The position numbers and the translations under genes were made by a program. A stretch of 64,000 nt of DNA, from NCBI GenBank assembly GCA_002221725.1, contig NJFT01000030.1, forward strand, positions 62,001 through 126,000, written 5' to 3'. Below the pieces are notes generated by a model. It made no database searches and was not told where the DNA came from. It saw only the letters and a list, made by a program, of their open reading frames with translations. The DNA is from Scedosporium boydii (Eukaryota; Ascomycota; Sordariomycetes; Microascales; Microascaceae). Numbering within the stretch: position 1 is the stretch's first letter; the number at the start of each line of letters is the position of its first letter. Positions 1 to 11,473 of this stretch are shown one piece after another.

Positions 1-3000
1 GCGCAGAGCAGAGTATGACCAGACCTAACACCGAAAAGGACAGGGTCCCATGCCCCGCAAGCTCCAAGAGACCAGATGCACCTTGTGATTCGCTCCGATT
101 CGATGAATCCTTCTGCGCCCAAGGGCGACTCTGTTTATCAGGTCTGTCCTCTCACCTCTGAAAAGGTTTACCGCAGCGCCAGGAAGAGCCTCATTCTTCG
201 CGACGCAGCTGACCAGCGTCGCTGATTCGGCGACCGAAAGCGCCGGCGTAATGGAAGCAACTACCGGAGCGTCCGGGATGCACCTCTTTTGCTCTTCTCG
301 TCGGGTATAGCATATCCACTGCATATACACTACATACGGAGTACGCTTCGTAATGATATGCCTCCCCGTCATGTACCTCTAGCCAAAACTTCCTCGCCTG
401 ACCATCCCTGCGTCGCCTGACCCTAATTCTCCATATTGAACCCTGGGACGTGGACCGGACCCCCTGCACACTGCACAATCCATTCGCCGGCAACAAAGAG
501 ACTTTCAGCCAGACTCGGTCGACAAAGAGTACTTTGTTTCGTCTTGCAGATACTCGGTGACGGGCGGGAGTCTTCGGGGGAGCTACAAAAAGGTTACTCG
601 TTAAGGCTCAAACAGATCATAATGTCTGCGACCAGACTGTAAAGCTCACGCCAGGCGTCTTTCGACCAAAAAGAAAGGACCTCCACTTCCCTGTTTAGTA
701 GTAGTGTACTTATACCCTCACATCTTGGAACGAGATCTGAGCTTGGTGGGGACGGGGACTGTGTGCCAGGAAATACGGAAGACATTTGATTGATGAAAGG
801 CTTAATAACCACGCCTCTCTTATTACTGGAAATAACTGCCAGCGGCTTCTCTAACCTGAAGCATTCATACCCCAGCTCGAACGCGTCAGTGTCAAACCAG
901 GGTCCAGCTGACATTGAGGGCGCTTCTTTCGGTCTGCGCCTCACTCGTATGAGAGACTCTGAGCATCAATGGTGTCGTCGTCAGGTTTTATCCAGTGGGA
1001 CAGTGGAACTCTCGGCACAAAATGCCCCTCGGGAATAATACCCAACTTCAGGCAGACGCTTTTCCCTCCCATGCCCCCACACACATTCAACTCTGAGATG
1101 GAGTGCATGTATGGAGTTGTGGATCATGTTTTGGACCATAGCCAGCATAAGATAACAGCATCTGACAGGAAAGCAGTTTGCCTACTTCGTATGAAGGAAG
1201 TACTAAGGATCTACACTACCGCGGATAGTAGTTTAGTGGACAAAGCTTGTCGACTGATTAGAGCTACCCTCCATAGTACGACCTCGATCGATGTCAAGCC
1301 TGGAGAGACTTGGAGCTTTCGGCAGAACTCTTTCCTGTCTTGGACCTGCAAATACACTCTCTCCCGCCCGAAAAACGGTTTCATGTTCTTCAGGTGTCAG
1401 TGCTAATGCCCCTAATGTAGGACAGGATCAATACCGGGATACCATTCCACGAATAAACTTAGTATAAAAAAAAAACAATCTCATTCCCTTCACATGACTT
1501 CGTTTTCGTTTTCAATGTCGCGGCGTGGTCTCAATCTCGAACACTATTAAGCCGGACAGATATGCAGTGCATCCACGCTCTGAGAGGATCAACATGCCGC
1601 CCTCGGCGATGTGCCGACATGAAAGTGCCATGTCTGATTATCGAGAGTGCCGCAGCAAGCCACAGGTCAGAAGGGGAGATCGACCATTATTCATTTGTCA
1701 AGGGGAGCAGGCGAGGAGTAGTAGGGGAGAGACCTCCAGAGCTGTGATTCTCCTTAGCTAAAACCCTCCCTGATCTCGAGATAATAACATATTTCATCTA
1801 TGATCTCCATCGACCCATTACCGATCCTGTTTCTTCCCTCCACCCTGCTCGAGCATCAATGCGGGCATTGATCACTCGCGAACCAGGACAAAGTAATACA
1901 CGCATTGGTTCCTTGAACCGACTCTCTCAGGGAAGTTCAGATTGATCTGCGGCTCCCAGTTCCTTCGACCGGTCTTGTCGATTTAATTGAACGGCATCAA
2001 AGCATTCTCGCAAACCTATCACCGCCCACCCTTTAACACAGAAACTTTAAGCCTACACAAAATGCCCTTTAAACCCTCAAACCTATCACCTCCGCGTCTT
2101 CAACCAGACCCACAACCCTGACCTATCCAAGAGGTACCAGCTAGATCCTCAAGATAGTCCCTCAGCGTGCTCTCCAAGCGTCCTCACTAGTAACACACTA
2201 GAGAATGCCGGTATTTCCAGTTTCGCGTGCTTTGCCCCAGAAAATCTCTGCCGGACTCGATGCCATTGAGAATCTGCTTCGTACTTCAACTCAGAATCCG
2301 ACACTTATCCGGGACGAACTCTCGCTAACACTGTTCCAGTTAGTCGTTCGTAGAAGGAACTGGAAGACCTGGAAAGACCCATCACCTGAGCTTGTCTTTC
2401 CAGATCACCATTTACGTAAAGCGTTTACATTCGATGTCACAGAGAAAAACAACAACCTTAACTCCACACGCTGGTATGGATACAGACAGGATAATGATGT
2501 AAATCTGAAGCAGGCCGTACATTGATACGTATGAGGCGCTAGGAGTAAGGAAATGGATGAAGCTAGAATAGCTCTCCTTCGTTGTTCTCATACGAGCCCT
2601 CTCTCGAAAACTAGAAACAATTCGAGTGCCAAGAAGCACTTGAAATCTTGAGATGTTTCGGCCTACAAAGTAATTGAGCGAAAAGGAACTTAGACTTGTG
2701 AAGTACCCGAGTTCATGTGCCAAGTTCATCGAAATTATTGATGATCTGGATCTATTGATAGGGTTTTGGGTCATCAAACAGAGCTAGAAAGGAAAGCAAG
2801 GCAGAAAGACCTCTGCTAGCTTACTCCAGGTGACACCAAGCTTGTGGTTCTGCCACAAGATTAGATTTCATCCTTCGCCGCGAACAGAAGAAGCTCGAAT
2901 CTGATGAAGCATTGGTGGTTCAGACCGTGGAAAGGAACGTGTCAGTAACTCTTTACACCTAATCATTAATACAATTCTTAAAACTAGAGGTTACTCCTCG

Positions 3001-3319
3001 ACATCAGGGTCCACCACCTCACAATCTCGGCCCTATGTCCACCTGTTGAAAAGAAGCATCCATTTTAACCCAGTTTGCTTCCCTATGCTCCCATAAACCT
3101 ATATGTGTAGTGTAACTCTGTAACTCTGAACTATTCATACAGGGGGAGAAAAAAATAATTCCGCGAAATAGACCCCATCCTCGTACAGTCCTCCCTGTCA
3201 TCGCAGCAGACACTAGACATACCCATCATTACAAAGACAATAGTACTCGCTTCATAGACATCCAGACAAACACCCATTGCCCCACATCGTTCTTTCTGAC
3301 AGAAAACATCAGAGACCAA
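1..3319. other. Gene-free left end
   Basis: I see no gene I can support here. Open frames exist (for example 969-1406 plus and 2205-2525 plus), but they show no recognisable domain, no splice-linked partner and no coding-like composition. A 13-base direct repeat (CAAACCTATCACC) occurs at about 2011 and 2078. One TACGGAGTA site lies at 335-343. The right end should carry the 3' untranslated region of the minus-strand gene that stops at 3320. Confidence 0.5.
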
Positions 3320-6064
3320 TCATCGGTAAACCTCTCGACGTGGCTCGCTAGCATAGACAACATCAGGCCGCGCACCAGGCCTCTCAATGTACGCCACCTC
3401 TCCATCGTCGACGGGAGGAGGCTGGCCATAGTATCGCTCTACAGGCCGAACGCTATACGGACGTTGCACAACCTGGGGCGGTCCGTAGTCACGAGCCGCC
3501 GGTGGTGCCATCATCTCGACGCGGCTCTCGGGTCGAGATAATGGTGCCGAATACTCTCCGGGAACACCATCAGCCCTCGGGCCGTGAAGCCGACCCCTCA
3601 TATCCGTCGGATACTCGTATCTAACTTGTTCCAGCGGTCGAACACTGGCCGATCTCGCGATGTACTGTCGGGGAGCTCCTCCCTCCAACGGCCTGCGCTC
3701 CACAAAGCCCTGGTCTGGCGCGTAATCATCCACGGGCGCGGGCCTAACGGAGTACCCGCGAGATTGATACGCCATTCCATCAGGACCAAACTCGGGTTGC
3801 GTAATAACTCGTCTAGGGGCAGGGAATGGAACGGGAGAGGCGCGTCGATAAATCACACTACCCTCTTCGTAAACTTCGGGTCCTGGTCGACGCGACATGG
3901 CCCGAGCCGGAACTGTCCTTTCATAAATCACATCTTGCTCCCGCGGCCGCATTTGCGGCGCAACTGAATGTCGAACGGGAGCGGTGCCCTCATAAATAAC
4001 CTCCGGATCGCCGTACCGCACAGTCGGCGCAAGGGACTGACGAGCCACAGGGCCCGGTGGGGGTTCGAAGTACTCACGACCAAATGAATCAACGAGCACA
4101 CGTCTCAGAGGTTGCCTTTGAGAGCCTCCAAGAGGGGCATCAACATCCACTCTGCCATACTCGTCCTGATAGTAGCCGCGGCTTGGTAAAGCCTGAGAGG
4201 CTGATCGGACTGGATAGCGCGGCTCTTCTGCATACTGAACAGCATATCTAGCTTGGGGAGAATTGCCCTGCCGGATGTAGTGGGGAGGTGCGGCCGGTTG
4301 GGCAACCGGGGCATCGTCACGATAGACACGTTCGTAACCCTGACTAACGAGACGAGGACTAGGTCGACCCGAACCGGCCTGGTACAAGTCGTCACGCCTT
4401 CCATACGCTACTGGAATTGGCTCAGCTTGGTTCGAATCCACCAGCTGATAGTAATCAGGGCGCGCGGGACCCTGCTCGGGCAGATCTTCCGGTAGCAGGG
4501 CATACTGCTGGCCCTGCTGCTTTCTGCGCTTCGCAGGTCGAATGTTTGCCGGGGCAGAAAGTGGCGATGGAGACCGTGGTTCAGGCTTAATGTAAGGGGT
4601 CGAAGAAGTATCCTGGCCAAGTTTATCCGCCTTGCGCTTGTTCTTCTTTTTCCCCTTCCTCTTCTCGCCAACCATTGCTCGAGGGGATGAGCTTTCGGGA
4701 CTAGATATTCCTCTGAGCTCACCTCTAAGGGCTGCTATCTGCGGAGGCGCACCGCGGTGTCCGTTGGTATCTGGGGTACCTCCAACACCGGGTACCATTG
4801 CAGAGCTTGCGGCTACCAATGACGATACGTGGGCAGCTTGCGGCGCCACAGGAGTGAGATTGTGTGACCGGATGAGAGGTGGTGCACGTCGCTGATGTCC
4901 CATCGGCTCTACTTCACTTGTCGATTGCTGAGCGGGGTACTGGTACATATCAAGTCGGGCGGAGGTGTCGGACTGAGTGGCCTCGCCACTCTCCAGTGAA
5001 TCCTGCATGTTTCGGAGTCGCTGGGACCTCCTCAATGCCTTGGTCTGGCGGGTCCGTCCATCAGGCGTACCACCATTCGTGCCACCTATGTCTGACTGGG
5101 GTTCAGTGTTAGATGTGGGAGGGTTTTGCGGGAATTGAGGCATGGAAGGTGGGTGAGGGAGTGGGAGTCGTGCTGGCTGGGGAGGGTGGAAGCCATCAGC
5201 CCGAGGCCCAGTCGGCGGCTGCTGCTGGAACACGCCGACCTGGCCAGGTGCAGCGGGAGGAGCTGCGCGTTTGTCTGTCATTTGCAGATCCGCACCCGCG
5301 GCTTCGACGGGTTCACTTTGCTCGGCACCACTATCACGAGATTCGAGAGTCTCATGCCTCGAAGAATAGTAGTCGTTCTCATCGAACGAAGTATCTCCAT
5401 CGGCTGCAGCGTTAGTGACGTTGGCAGTAGCGGAAACAGAGGGGGCTGCCGCGGCCTGCACGAGGGCCTGCGCCTTGGCGAAAATGTCAGACACGTCGAG
5501 TTCATCTCGAGGAGACTCGACTTGGGCGGCATTAAACTTGTATCTCTTCTGCTGATCCACCTCCTCCTTTAGAGCCCGCTCGAGCTTATCTCTTTCCAAC
5601 TTCAACTCTGCCTTTATCAATTGTTCAGATTTTTCCAGAAAGATGGGGTTAATCTCAGCATTGCCAGTGGCAAACGGCTTCGAAGCAGGAGCAGCGGCAG
5701 CGACTGCTTGCGATGGTCGAGGAACAACGACGGGAGATTTCGTCTTGACGGAGTCGGTATTCGTCTGGTGACTACGTGGCCAACGCTTGGCGGCATCTGC
5801 TGTCGATTGAAGATTGGGAGGGGGCACTTTCTGTGCGGCAGCTACTTTAGCAGCCAACTGTGGCGGAAGCTGAATTCTAGGGTGAGTTCCAGCAAGAATC
5901 TTGTTCCTGAACTGGACGATTTTGTGACATTCCTGTATCACAAACTGCTCCTCCCCCGTCAGTGTGTGCGAGGTATTTCCCTGGTTAAGAGAAATGCTCG
6001 CAGGGTTTGTCGGTGGGAGGGTGGCAGCCGTGATAACATGGCTAGACGCCGCCATTGCGGCCAC
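3320..6064 (-). CDS. Large disordered Pro/Arg/Tyr-rich conserved fungal protein
   Basis: A single exon of 914 codons, read from 6064 (MAAMAASSHV) to a stop at 3320. I do not recognise a named family, so no function is assigned. The N-terminal 60 residues contain a short ordered-looking segment (GEEQFVIQECHKIVQFRNKI). Around residues 145-175 a charged helix (EKSEQLIKAELKLERDKLER) could form a coiled coil. A basic patch (KRKGKKKNKRKADK) near residue 470 and a second one (RPAKRRK) near residue 510 look like nuclear localisation signals. The C-terminal 400 residues are rich in Arg, Pro and Tyr, and include the phrase RRVLVDSFGREYFEPP and an approximately 24-residue periodic motif (VIYEGT, VIYERT, VIYRRA). 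The intact frame over 2.7 kb and the nonrandom composition support a real gene. A nuclear or RNA-associated scaffold is inference only. A second Met three codons in is an alternative start. Confidence 0.8.
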   Translation of the reverse strand: MAAMAASSHVITAATLPPTNPASISLNQGNTSHTLTGEEQFVIQECHKIVQFRNKILAGTHPRIQLPPQLAAKVAAAQKVPPPNLQSTADAAKRWPRSHQTNTDSVKTKSPVVVPRPSQAVAAAAPASKPFATGNAEINPIFLEKSEQLIKAELKLERDKLERALKEEVDQQKRYKFNAAQVESPRDELDVSDIFAKAQALVQAAAAPSVSATANVTNAAADGDTSFDENDYYSSRHETLESRDSGAEQSEPVEAAGADLQMTDKRAAPPAAPGQVGVFQQQPPTGPRADGFHPPQPARLPLPHPPSMPQFPQNPPTSNTEPQSDIGGTNGGTPDGRTRQTKALRRSQRLRNMQDSLESGEATQSDTSARLDMYQYPAQQSTSEVEPMGHQRRAPPLIRSHNLTPVAPQAAHVSSLVAASSAMVPGVGGTPDTNGHRGAPPQIAALRGELRGISSPESSSPRAMVGEKRKGKKKNKRKADKLGQDTSSTPYIKPEPRSPSPLSAPANIRPAKRRKQQGQQYALLPEDLPEQGPARPDYYQLVDSNQAEPIPVAYGRRDDLYQAGSGRPSPRLVSQGYERVYRDDAPVAQPAAPPHYIRQGNSPQARYAVQYAEEPRYPVRSASQALPSRGYYQDEYGRVDVDAPLGGSQRQPLRRVLVDSFGREYFEPPPGPVARQSLAPTVRYGDPEVIYEGTAPVRHSVAPQMRPREQDVIYERTVPARAMSRRPGPEVYEEGSVIYRRASPVPFPAPRRVITQPEFGPDGMAYQSRGYSVRPAPVDDYAPDQGFVERRPLEGGAPRQYIARSASVRPLEQVRYEYPTDMRGRLHGPRADGVPGEYSAPLSRPESRVEMMAPPAARDYGPPQVVQRPYSVRPVERYYGQPPPVDDGEVAYIERPGARPDVVYASEPRREVYR

Positions 6065-7331
6065 GAACTGCTGGGCAAGTCAAGACGTTTTTTTCTTCTT
6101 CTTTCCTTCTCCTTCTTTTTCCCTCTTCCTATCCGCGAAAATGCCTAAACTACTCTCGTAGCTCTTTGGAGGCTCGCTTGAAGGGCTAAGTCACTCGTCC
6201 GTAATATGATGTTTTGTAACAATCGCCACGCGCGAAATACAAACCGCTACCGTTCAGACTGATGCCACAAATATCTGGCGTCATCAAATAGTGGCCGCCG
6301 GAATTACTCTGATGGTTGGGTTCGTCTCCGAGAGTGTGTTTGCAGATGGAGTTTCAGGAGGAAGAACCAGAAACAAAGTCGCGAAGAAGAAAAAATAAAA
6401 TAAAATGTGAAGCGAACTTATTAAGCTCGTGAAATCAAGGATGGGCTACCGTCATGTCTAGCCAATCACAAGACAGAACAATAATCTAGTGGCTCCCAGT
6501 CCTCGATTGCTCGTGCTTGTTGTGCTCTTGGGTGCCTGAGGCCCCTTCGCTCAGGACAGTGCGATTCAAGCATTGAATTGAACTCAATCCCTGAACCGCC
6601 CAGCTGCTGCTCTCCAATAGCTTTCCAGGGGCAAGTGTCACAAACGCAACGACTCCACTCTACCCGTTGGATTCCTCCGACCGGCAGCCTTGGCGAGGAG
6701 CAAAAATTCATCTCACATCCCATTAGAAGTCAAAAATCTAGATAAAAAATACTGTAGATGTTTATGGTCATTTTTTTTTCTGCTCTAGAAAAGTAAAAAA
6801 AAAAAAAAATTCGCAATTATCAGATCCTGGCCTGCCGCTTGACGGTTCCTAGCTAGGGAGTAGAAGTGAGTAGTCAAGGCTCCTCGGTAACTCTTTCTTG
6901 AAGCCTCGATGTATTTCGTATCTCTGCCAGAATTATTAAGCGGGAGTTGTTGAACTTCCCCGGGCAAGGACAAACCAACCTCGAGAGGAATCTGTCGCCA
7001 CAATCCTAGATTGAGGTCTCGTGTCTTTCCAAAGATGCTAGGGGTTTCTCCTCGAAGAGCTGTTGTTCGTTATTTGTCCGCTAATCTATGTTTACCTGCC
7101 ACGAAGGCATTGCATTCCATCAACGTAGCGTCACCGCCATTGACTCATCCATCCACGTTCGGGAATCTTCGTAGAGCCAGTTGCAGTCCGCCACGAGCGT
7201 TGTTTGTGTCCGAGAGAGAACATATACAGTCTGGACCACCTCGGAAATCTCCTCGTATCGCAGGAAAGGGCACTTGGCAATCATCTGTTCGAGTACATAC
7301 AGCAGGATCGCGAAATTATACGACTTCAACC
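6065..7331. promoter_or_regulatory. Divergent promoter region between the disordered-protein gene and the nucleotidase
   Basis: This 1.27 kb spacer separates two divergent start codons, so it should hold both promoters. Next to the minus-strand gene there is a T/C-rich stretch at 6086-6130. A-rich runs lie at 6388-6406 and 6797-6810. No coding frame here is convincing, and I could not identify a specific operator. Confidence 0.5.
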
Positions 7332-8250
7332 ATGGCGACAAACCACAACCATACAAATGGTGACGTAGCGATATCGGCCAAGCCGGTGTTTTTCTTGTAC
7401 GCATAGAACTTCACAAACGCTCTCCCTAGCCAAGATCTCTCTCACTAACACGTTTTGCTAGCGATATTGACAACTGCTTATACTCGAAGAGTGAAGATCT
7501 CTTGTCCCAAGATTCATTGCTGGCTTGGCTTGCTGACTTTTCTGTAGGCAGGAGGGTCCATGATCGGATGGCACGTCTTATAGACCAATACTTCCAGACG
7601 CACCTCAATCTTCCAGAGGAAGAAGCCATAAGACTTCACCGTGAATACTATAAAAATTACGGCCTAGCTATCGAGGGCCTTGTCCGTCATCACCAGATAG
7701 ACCCACTAGAGTACAATTCCAAGGTTGACGATGCCTTGGTCCTCGAGGATGTCATTACGCCGGACCCGGAGTTGCGGAGCCTCCTCGAAGATATCGACAA
7801 GAGCAAGGTAACTATGTGGCTGTTTACCAATGCTCATATAAACCACGGAAAGCGAGTGGTTAAACTTCTCGGCGTCGATGATCTTTTCGATGGGTTGACG
7901 TACTGCGACTATTCCCAGCCTCGCCTCGTCTGCAAGCCTAGTCGGGAGATGTACGAAAAGGGCATGAGGGAAGCAGGCGTGAGCCGAGTTGAGGACTGTT
8001 ATTTTGTTGGTAAGTTCTCAGGGTGCGTGGTCGGGTGACTGAGTGTGTCCTGCTAACCACAGCTGTGTCCACAGACGACTCGTACCTGAACTGTTGCAAA
8101 GCGGCGGAGTTCGGATGGTCAGTCGTTCACTTAGTAGAGGAGGGGACTCCGATACCAGAGAAGCCAGCATGCAACTGCCAAATCCAGACTCTACAAGAGT
8201 TACGCGACGTCTACCCCCAGTTTTTCAAGTCGAAGAACCCTCCGGCTTAA
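7332..8250 (+). CDS. Pyrimidine 5'-nucleotidase, HAD superfamily (Sdt1/Phm8 type)
   Basis: Three exons, 7332-7396, 7462-8009 and 8075-8250, encode 262 residues. Both introns are 65 bases. Splicing at 7397 (GTACGC) and 7461 restores the nucleophile motif FFDIDNCLY with D23 and D25. Splicing at 8010 (GTAAGT) and 8074 restores FVDDSYLNC. The four HAD motifs are present: DxD at 23-25, Thr144 in LFTNA, Lys180 in VCKP, and the acidic pair D205/D206. In this family the enzyme removes phosphate from UMP/CMP-type nucleotides; yeast Phm8 is also reported to act on lysophosphatidic acid, so the substrate here is inferred. The third position of DIDNT is Cys27 rather than Thr. The protein has no signal or membrane segment and should be cytosolic. 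It ends 297 bases from the stop of MED21, which is read in the opposite direction. Confidence 0.93.
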
Positions 8251-8547
8251 ATGAAGATCAGGTCGCGACGGCCCATCTAGTAGCGGGGGTTCCAATGGAT
8301 ATTGTAGGCTCTGGCGTTGCCAAGGGCTGAAGGTGCGGGGTGGTTAAGGGGGCGTTGATATGGCAGCATTTGTCGTACTTTAGAAATAGAGAGCATATGG
8401 CGCTGTAGGTGGTATATTTCGCAAACTCAATAGATTAGATGGATAGCTCTCCCTTGGTATTTGTAGAACCCGGGCACCACGCCCTCAAACTCCGGACCGA
8501 GACGCCGAAACAACCAGAATTCCCAATGAAAAAGGGAAATGAAACCG

Positions 8548-9125
8548 TCATGGCCGCCTCACACTCTTCAGTATCCGATCAAGTTGGCCAACAACCCTCT
8601 CCTTTTCCCTCAATGCATCCTGCCGCTGCTCCTCAGCCACCTTGAGCTCCTCCTCCAGTTCCTTTATGCACTGCTCCTGGTCACGCTCGCTGCTATCGAG
8701 GCCCGGGAGTGTCGAGATAAGAACTTCGATCTGCTGTTCCTTCAGGATAAGATCGCGCGATAATTCGAGAAGGCCGGCGCGGAAGTCATCTTCGGGAAGA
8801 GGGTCAACTGCGGGTTAGGGTCGCGGGGGGTTAGCACGTTCTCGCCAAAGGGAGTAGGGGCCTTCCGCACAGCCCACCAGAATCGTGGCAAGGGCAAATA
8901 TACCTTCTTTCTCCTCTTCTTGCTTCACTTTGCGGATCTTGTCGTTTGGGCCGAGGGTTTCGAGGTCGTGGCGCTTGTGGGCGAAGTGGATGGACGCGAC
9001 GAATTGAAGGGCAAGCTGTATGTCGAGTTCCAACCAGTTAGCCTTGCCGTGTTTGGGAGGTTGGAGAGAGCAGCGCATATCCTTACCTGGTCAACAGCAT
9101 CTTGTAATTGAGTCAGCCTATCCAT
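8548..9125 (-). CDS. MED21: Mediator of RNA polymerase II transcription subunit 21
   Basis: Three exons on the minus strand, 9125-9087, 9015-8904 and 8807-8548, encode 136 residues, the usual MED21 size. Introns of 71 and 96 bases have GTAAGG and GTATAT donors and CAG acceptors. The spliced N terminus, [20 protein letters not shown], is the characteristic opening of MED21/Srb7, followed by the [12 protein letters not shown] helix. The C-terminal half (from [20 protein letters not shown]) is a long Glu/Gln-rich helix, which in known structures forms a coiled coil with MED7 in the Mediator middle module. It should act in the nucleus as a general coactivator linking regulators to RNA polymerase II. 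The first exon is only 39 bases, so an unspliced reading misses the diagnostic start. It converges with the nucleotidase gene. Confidence 0.93.
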
Positions 9126-10000
9126 CGCAGCTATGGGCTATATCAGATGATTGAACTCGGAAAGTTGGATATTTCGTCGTCGGTTGCGGAGAGCGTAGTT
9201 CCGCCATTGACAGCAATGGTGGAAGTTAGCTTTAGTGGGGTCAGTTATACAGCCTTAAGGACAGGGATGCACCATTACCTAACAGGGCGGACGGTTCATT
9301 CAACCCAATTTTGAATGTTTCGAATTGAAGGCGGCATCGGGACTCGCCAAGACGGAGCAGACAAATATCAAAAATATCAGCGACCACGATACACAGGTAA
9401 ACGAAAACGAATATCAAGTTGACGAATATATCGGGTTTGGGTCATGTAGATGAATGCGTTTCGTTTCCGATCGATTGATATGACAATGAGTATTTATGAG
9501 CATTCTTCTCGTTTCTATTAATACATTATACTACATATCCCAGCCAGCGACGAGATCAAATCCGCCATTGACATGGTCCATTCCTGGCCTCATCGTGGGA
9601 GTTCCATTCCGAAATTACAAGTGAACATATATATAGATCTTGTCGCGAGGTCCTGGACACTTCCTAGGGTCTCTTGTGTTCCTCGCCTTTGTGGAATATA
9701 ATATACAAGCAATATTACTCCCGACCTCCAAGATCTATACACTGGTCGCTAAGAGCCCACTCTCTATTCGCGAGCGTCGCATGGGGAAAAGACAGACGTA
9801 TGAGCCCCAGATGCCCCCCCGCGGGTGGGTAGATTAACTCCGAATTAGGGTTGATTTGGAAAGGAGGATCCCCGGGGCACATCCCTAAAGCCTGACTCGC
9901 GCGTGCCCGGGGCCCTCAGGCGAGGCTGAAGCGAAACGCAAGACGCACTCGCCCAAAGAGAAGTCCGGCTTAGCTCGCGATAGGCTACCCAAACAGCCCC
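9126..10000. other. Spacer upstream of MED21 and downstream of RRG7
   Basis: No gene is supported. The left part must hold the MED21 promoter. The right part (9780-10000) is GC-rich and should include the RRG7 3' end. I see no strong repeat or structure. Confidence 0.45.
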
Positions 10001-10702
10001 TCACTCCTCGTTGCACGGCGCAATGCTACCGACCGGAGTCAGCGCTTCCCCCTTCCAAGTTAAAACAATCCGCGACTCTGCGCTGTCCGCAGAGTGCCGC
10101 AACGCTGCATGCAATCCTTCCAAGCCTTCTTGCTCCGCCCGATGATTCCATCTCACCTGCGAGATAACTCCCTCGGCCGAACAGCAAACAAAAACCATAG
10201 CCCACCGGCTCCGCGCCAACGCATCAGCCACGCCCTTAGTCGCCACCTTTCGACTCGCGAGAACCCCGAGCACACCTTGGCCTCTCCATCCGACGGGCGC
10301 GCCGACAAAGGCACCCTCAAGCTCTCGGATGGTATGCGGGCCGACGGCGCCCGCTTTGCACTGTACTAACGCCTTAAGCGGCTCCCGGGAGGATGGAAGA
10401 GCCCAGGTCCCTAAAAGGTCGATACCATAGTCCGAGGCGCCACCGACGCGTTTTAGCGAAAATCCGTACTGAGCGAGACTAGCCGCTACCGTATACTCGT
10501 AGTGCGTACCGACGTAAACTGTAGATTTAGGGTTGAGGCCGGATTTCTGGGCATATTTGAGAAACGAACCCAAGTCGTTGTGAGAGCTTGTCGGGGCGTC
10601 TGGGAGAATGGATTTTTGGTGTGGTATACCCGAGTACGCTCTTCTCGATGGAACACGGCAGGACCTGCCTATTCTGTGGATCCAGGTATATGACGGCTTC
10701 AT
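10001..10702 (-). CDS. RRG7: Mitochondrial Rrg7-like protein with restriction-endonuclease fold (DUF2034)
   Basis: A single exon encodes 233 residues from the Met at 10702. The frame stays open upstream to 10939, but I chose this start because it begins an Arg-rich, acid-free presequence (MKPSYTWIHRIGRSCRVPSR) typical of mitochondrial import; the upstream extension looks unlike protein. The core carries the PD-(D/E)xK signature of Mrr-like nucleases: E69 in HYEYTVAASL, D95 in GGASDYGIDLLGTW, and Q114-C115-K116 in ALVQCKAG. This arrangement is typical of the fungal family named for yeast Rrg7, required for respiratory growth. The family's molecular activity is not established; nuclease or mitochondrial DNA maintenance is inference from the fold. 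The active-site residues are intact here. It lies on the same strand as the small acidic protein gene upstream of it, 771 bases away. Confidence 0.82.
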   Translation of the reverse strand: MKPSYTWIHRIGRSCRVPSRRAYSGIPHQKSILPDAPTSSHNDLGSFLKYAQKSGLNPKSTVYVGTHYEYTVAASLAQYGFSLKRVGGASDYGIDLLGTWALPSSREPLKALVQCKAGAVGPHTIRELEGAFVGAPVGWRGQGVLGVLASRKVATKGVADALARSRWAMVFVCCSAEGVISQVRWNHRAEQEGLEGLHAALRHSADSAESRIVLTWKGEALTPVGSIAPCNEE

Positions 10703-11473
10703 GGAGGCGCTGGGGACATGAGTTTTTCCGCCGTGTTGATGATGAGAAAGATCAATCCTGATGAAATAAAATTTGGCGAGCTGTTCCCTCAAAGGACCAA
10801 TAACGCGGGCCGAGATTGATCGCCTGGGAACCGACCAGGATAGGTGGGAATTTAGACTTCGCAGGGTGGCTCTGTAGGGTGTCGGCTCACTGAAACAGCA
10901 CTGGGCTTGATTGCTCTCACCAGTCGACACGTCTTTCAATCACCACATCTCTGTAGACAGCCCAGACAGCTCACTCAGACAATATCAAGCCGTCCGAACC
11001 AACAACACCTTGCTGGTTCATGTAGCATCCCGCTTCATTCGTGAACTCCTCATTAATTTATCACCTCGTTCCTCCAGCATGCATATAATTTCCTACCTTG
11101 GTCACGTTCGCTAGGTTCGTCTCCCATATTAATTAGGCCATGGGTTGTGCTCCCGCTCTGGACTCGGATATGCGAGCGCAGAGACACGGACAGCTTGACA
11201 TCCATAGTGTATCCTATATCTATAGATCGGACAGCCCGGGATTCCCAATTCGCAACATGTTGAGCTATATCATTGAGATCTCTAAATTCTCTATGAACGA
11301 GCAAGAGAAGTAATTGGTAGACATAAAAATGCACCCATCCAAGAGCCTATAACTCCAAAAGTAACAGTTCCCGTTTAGTCTGACGATTTCCCGTGTAAGC
11401 TTGGGTCAAACCCCGCGTTTGCGTAAACTCGAAAATGCACATGGGACAGACCATCTCACCCATTTCTGCCTCT
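10703..11473. other. Spacer containing the RRG7 promoter
   Basis: This 0.77 kb lies between the RRG7 start and the stop of the next minus-strand gene. No convincing reading frame or repeat is visible. It should contain the RRG7 promoter and the neighbour's 3' untranslated region. Confidence 0.45.

Noticed and set aside
969..1406. 145-codon open frame, plus strand
   Set aside because: It begins with ATG and looks mildly protein-like, but I could find no domain, splice partner or family resemblance. Left as unproven.
4424..4436. tRNA-like B box (GGTTCGAATCC)
   Set aside because: It lies inside the intact coding frame of the 914-residue protein and has no A box or stems.
5621..6148. 175-codon open frame, plus strand
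   Set aside because: It lies antisense to the 914-residue gene and runs into a low-complexity Phe/Ser tail.
10703..10939. N-terminal extension of RRG7 by 79 codons
   Set aside because: The extension is open but lacks coding-like features, while the internal Met begins a typical mitochondrial presequence.
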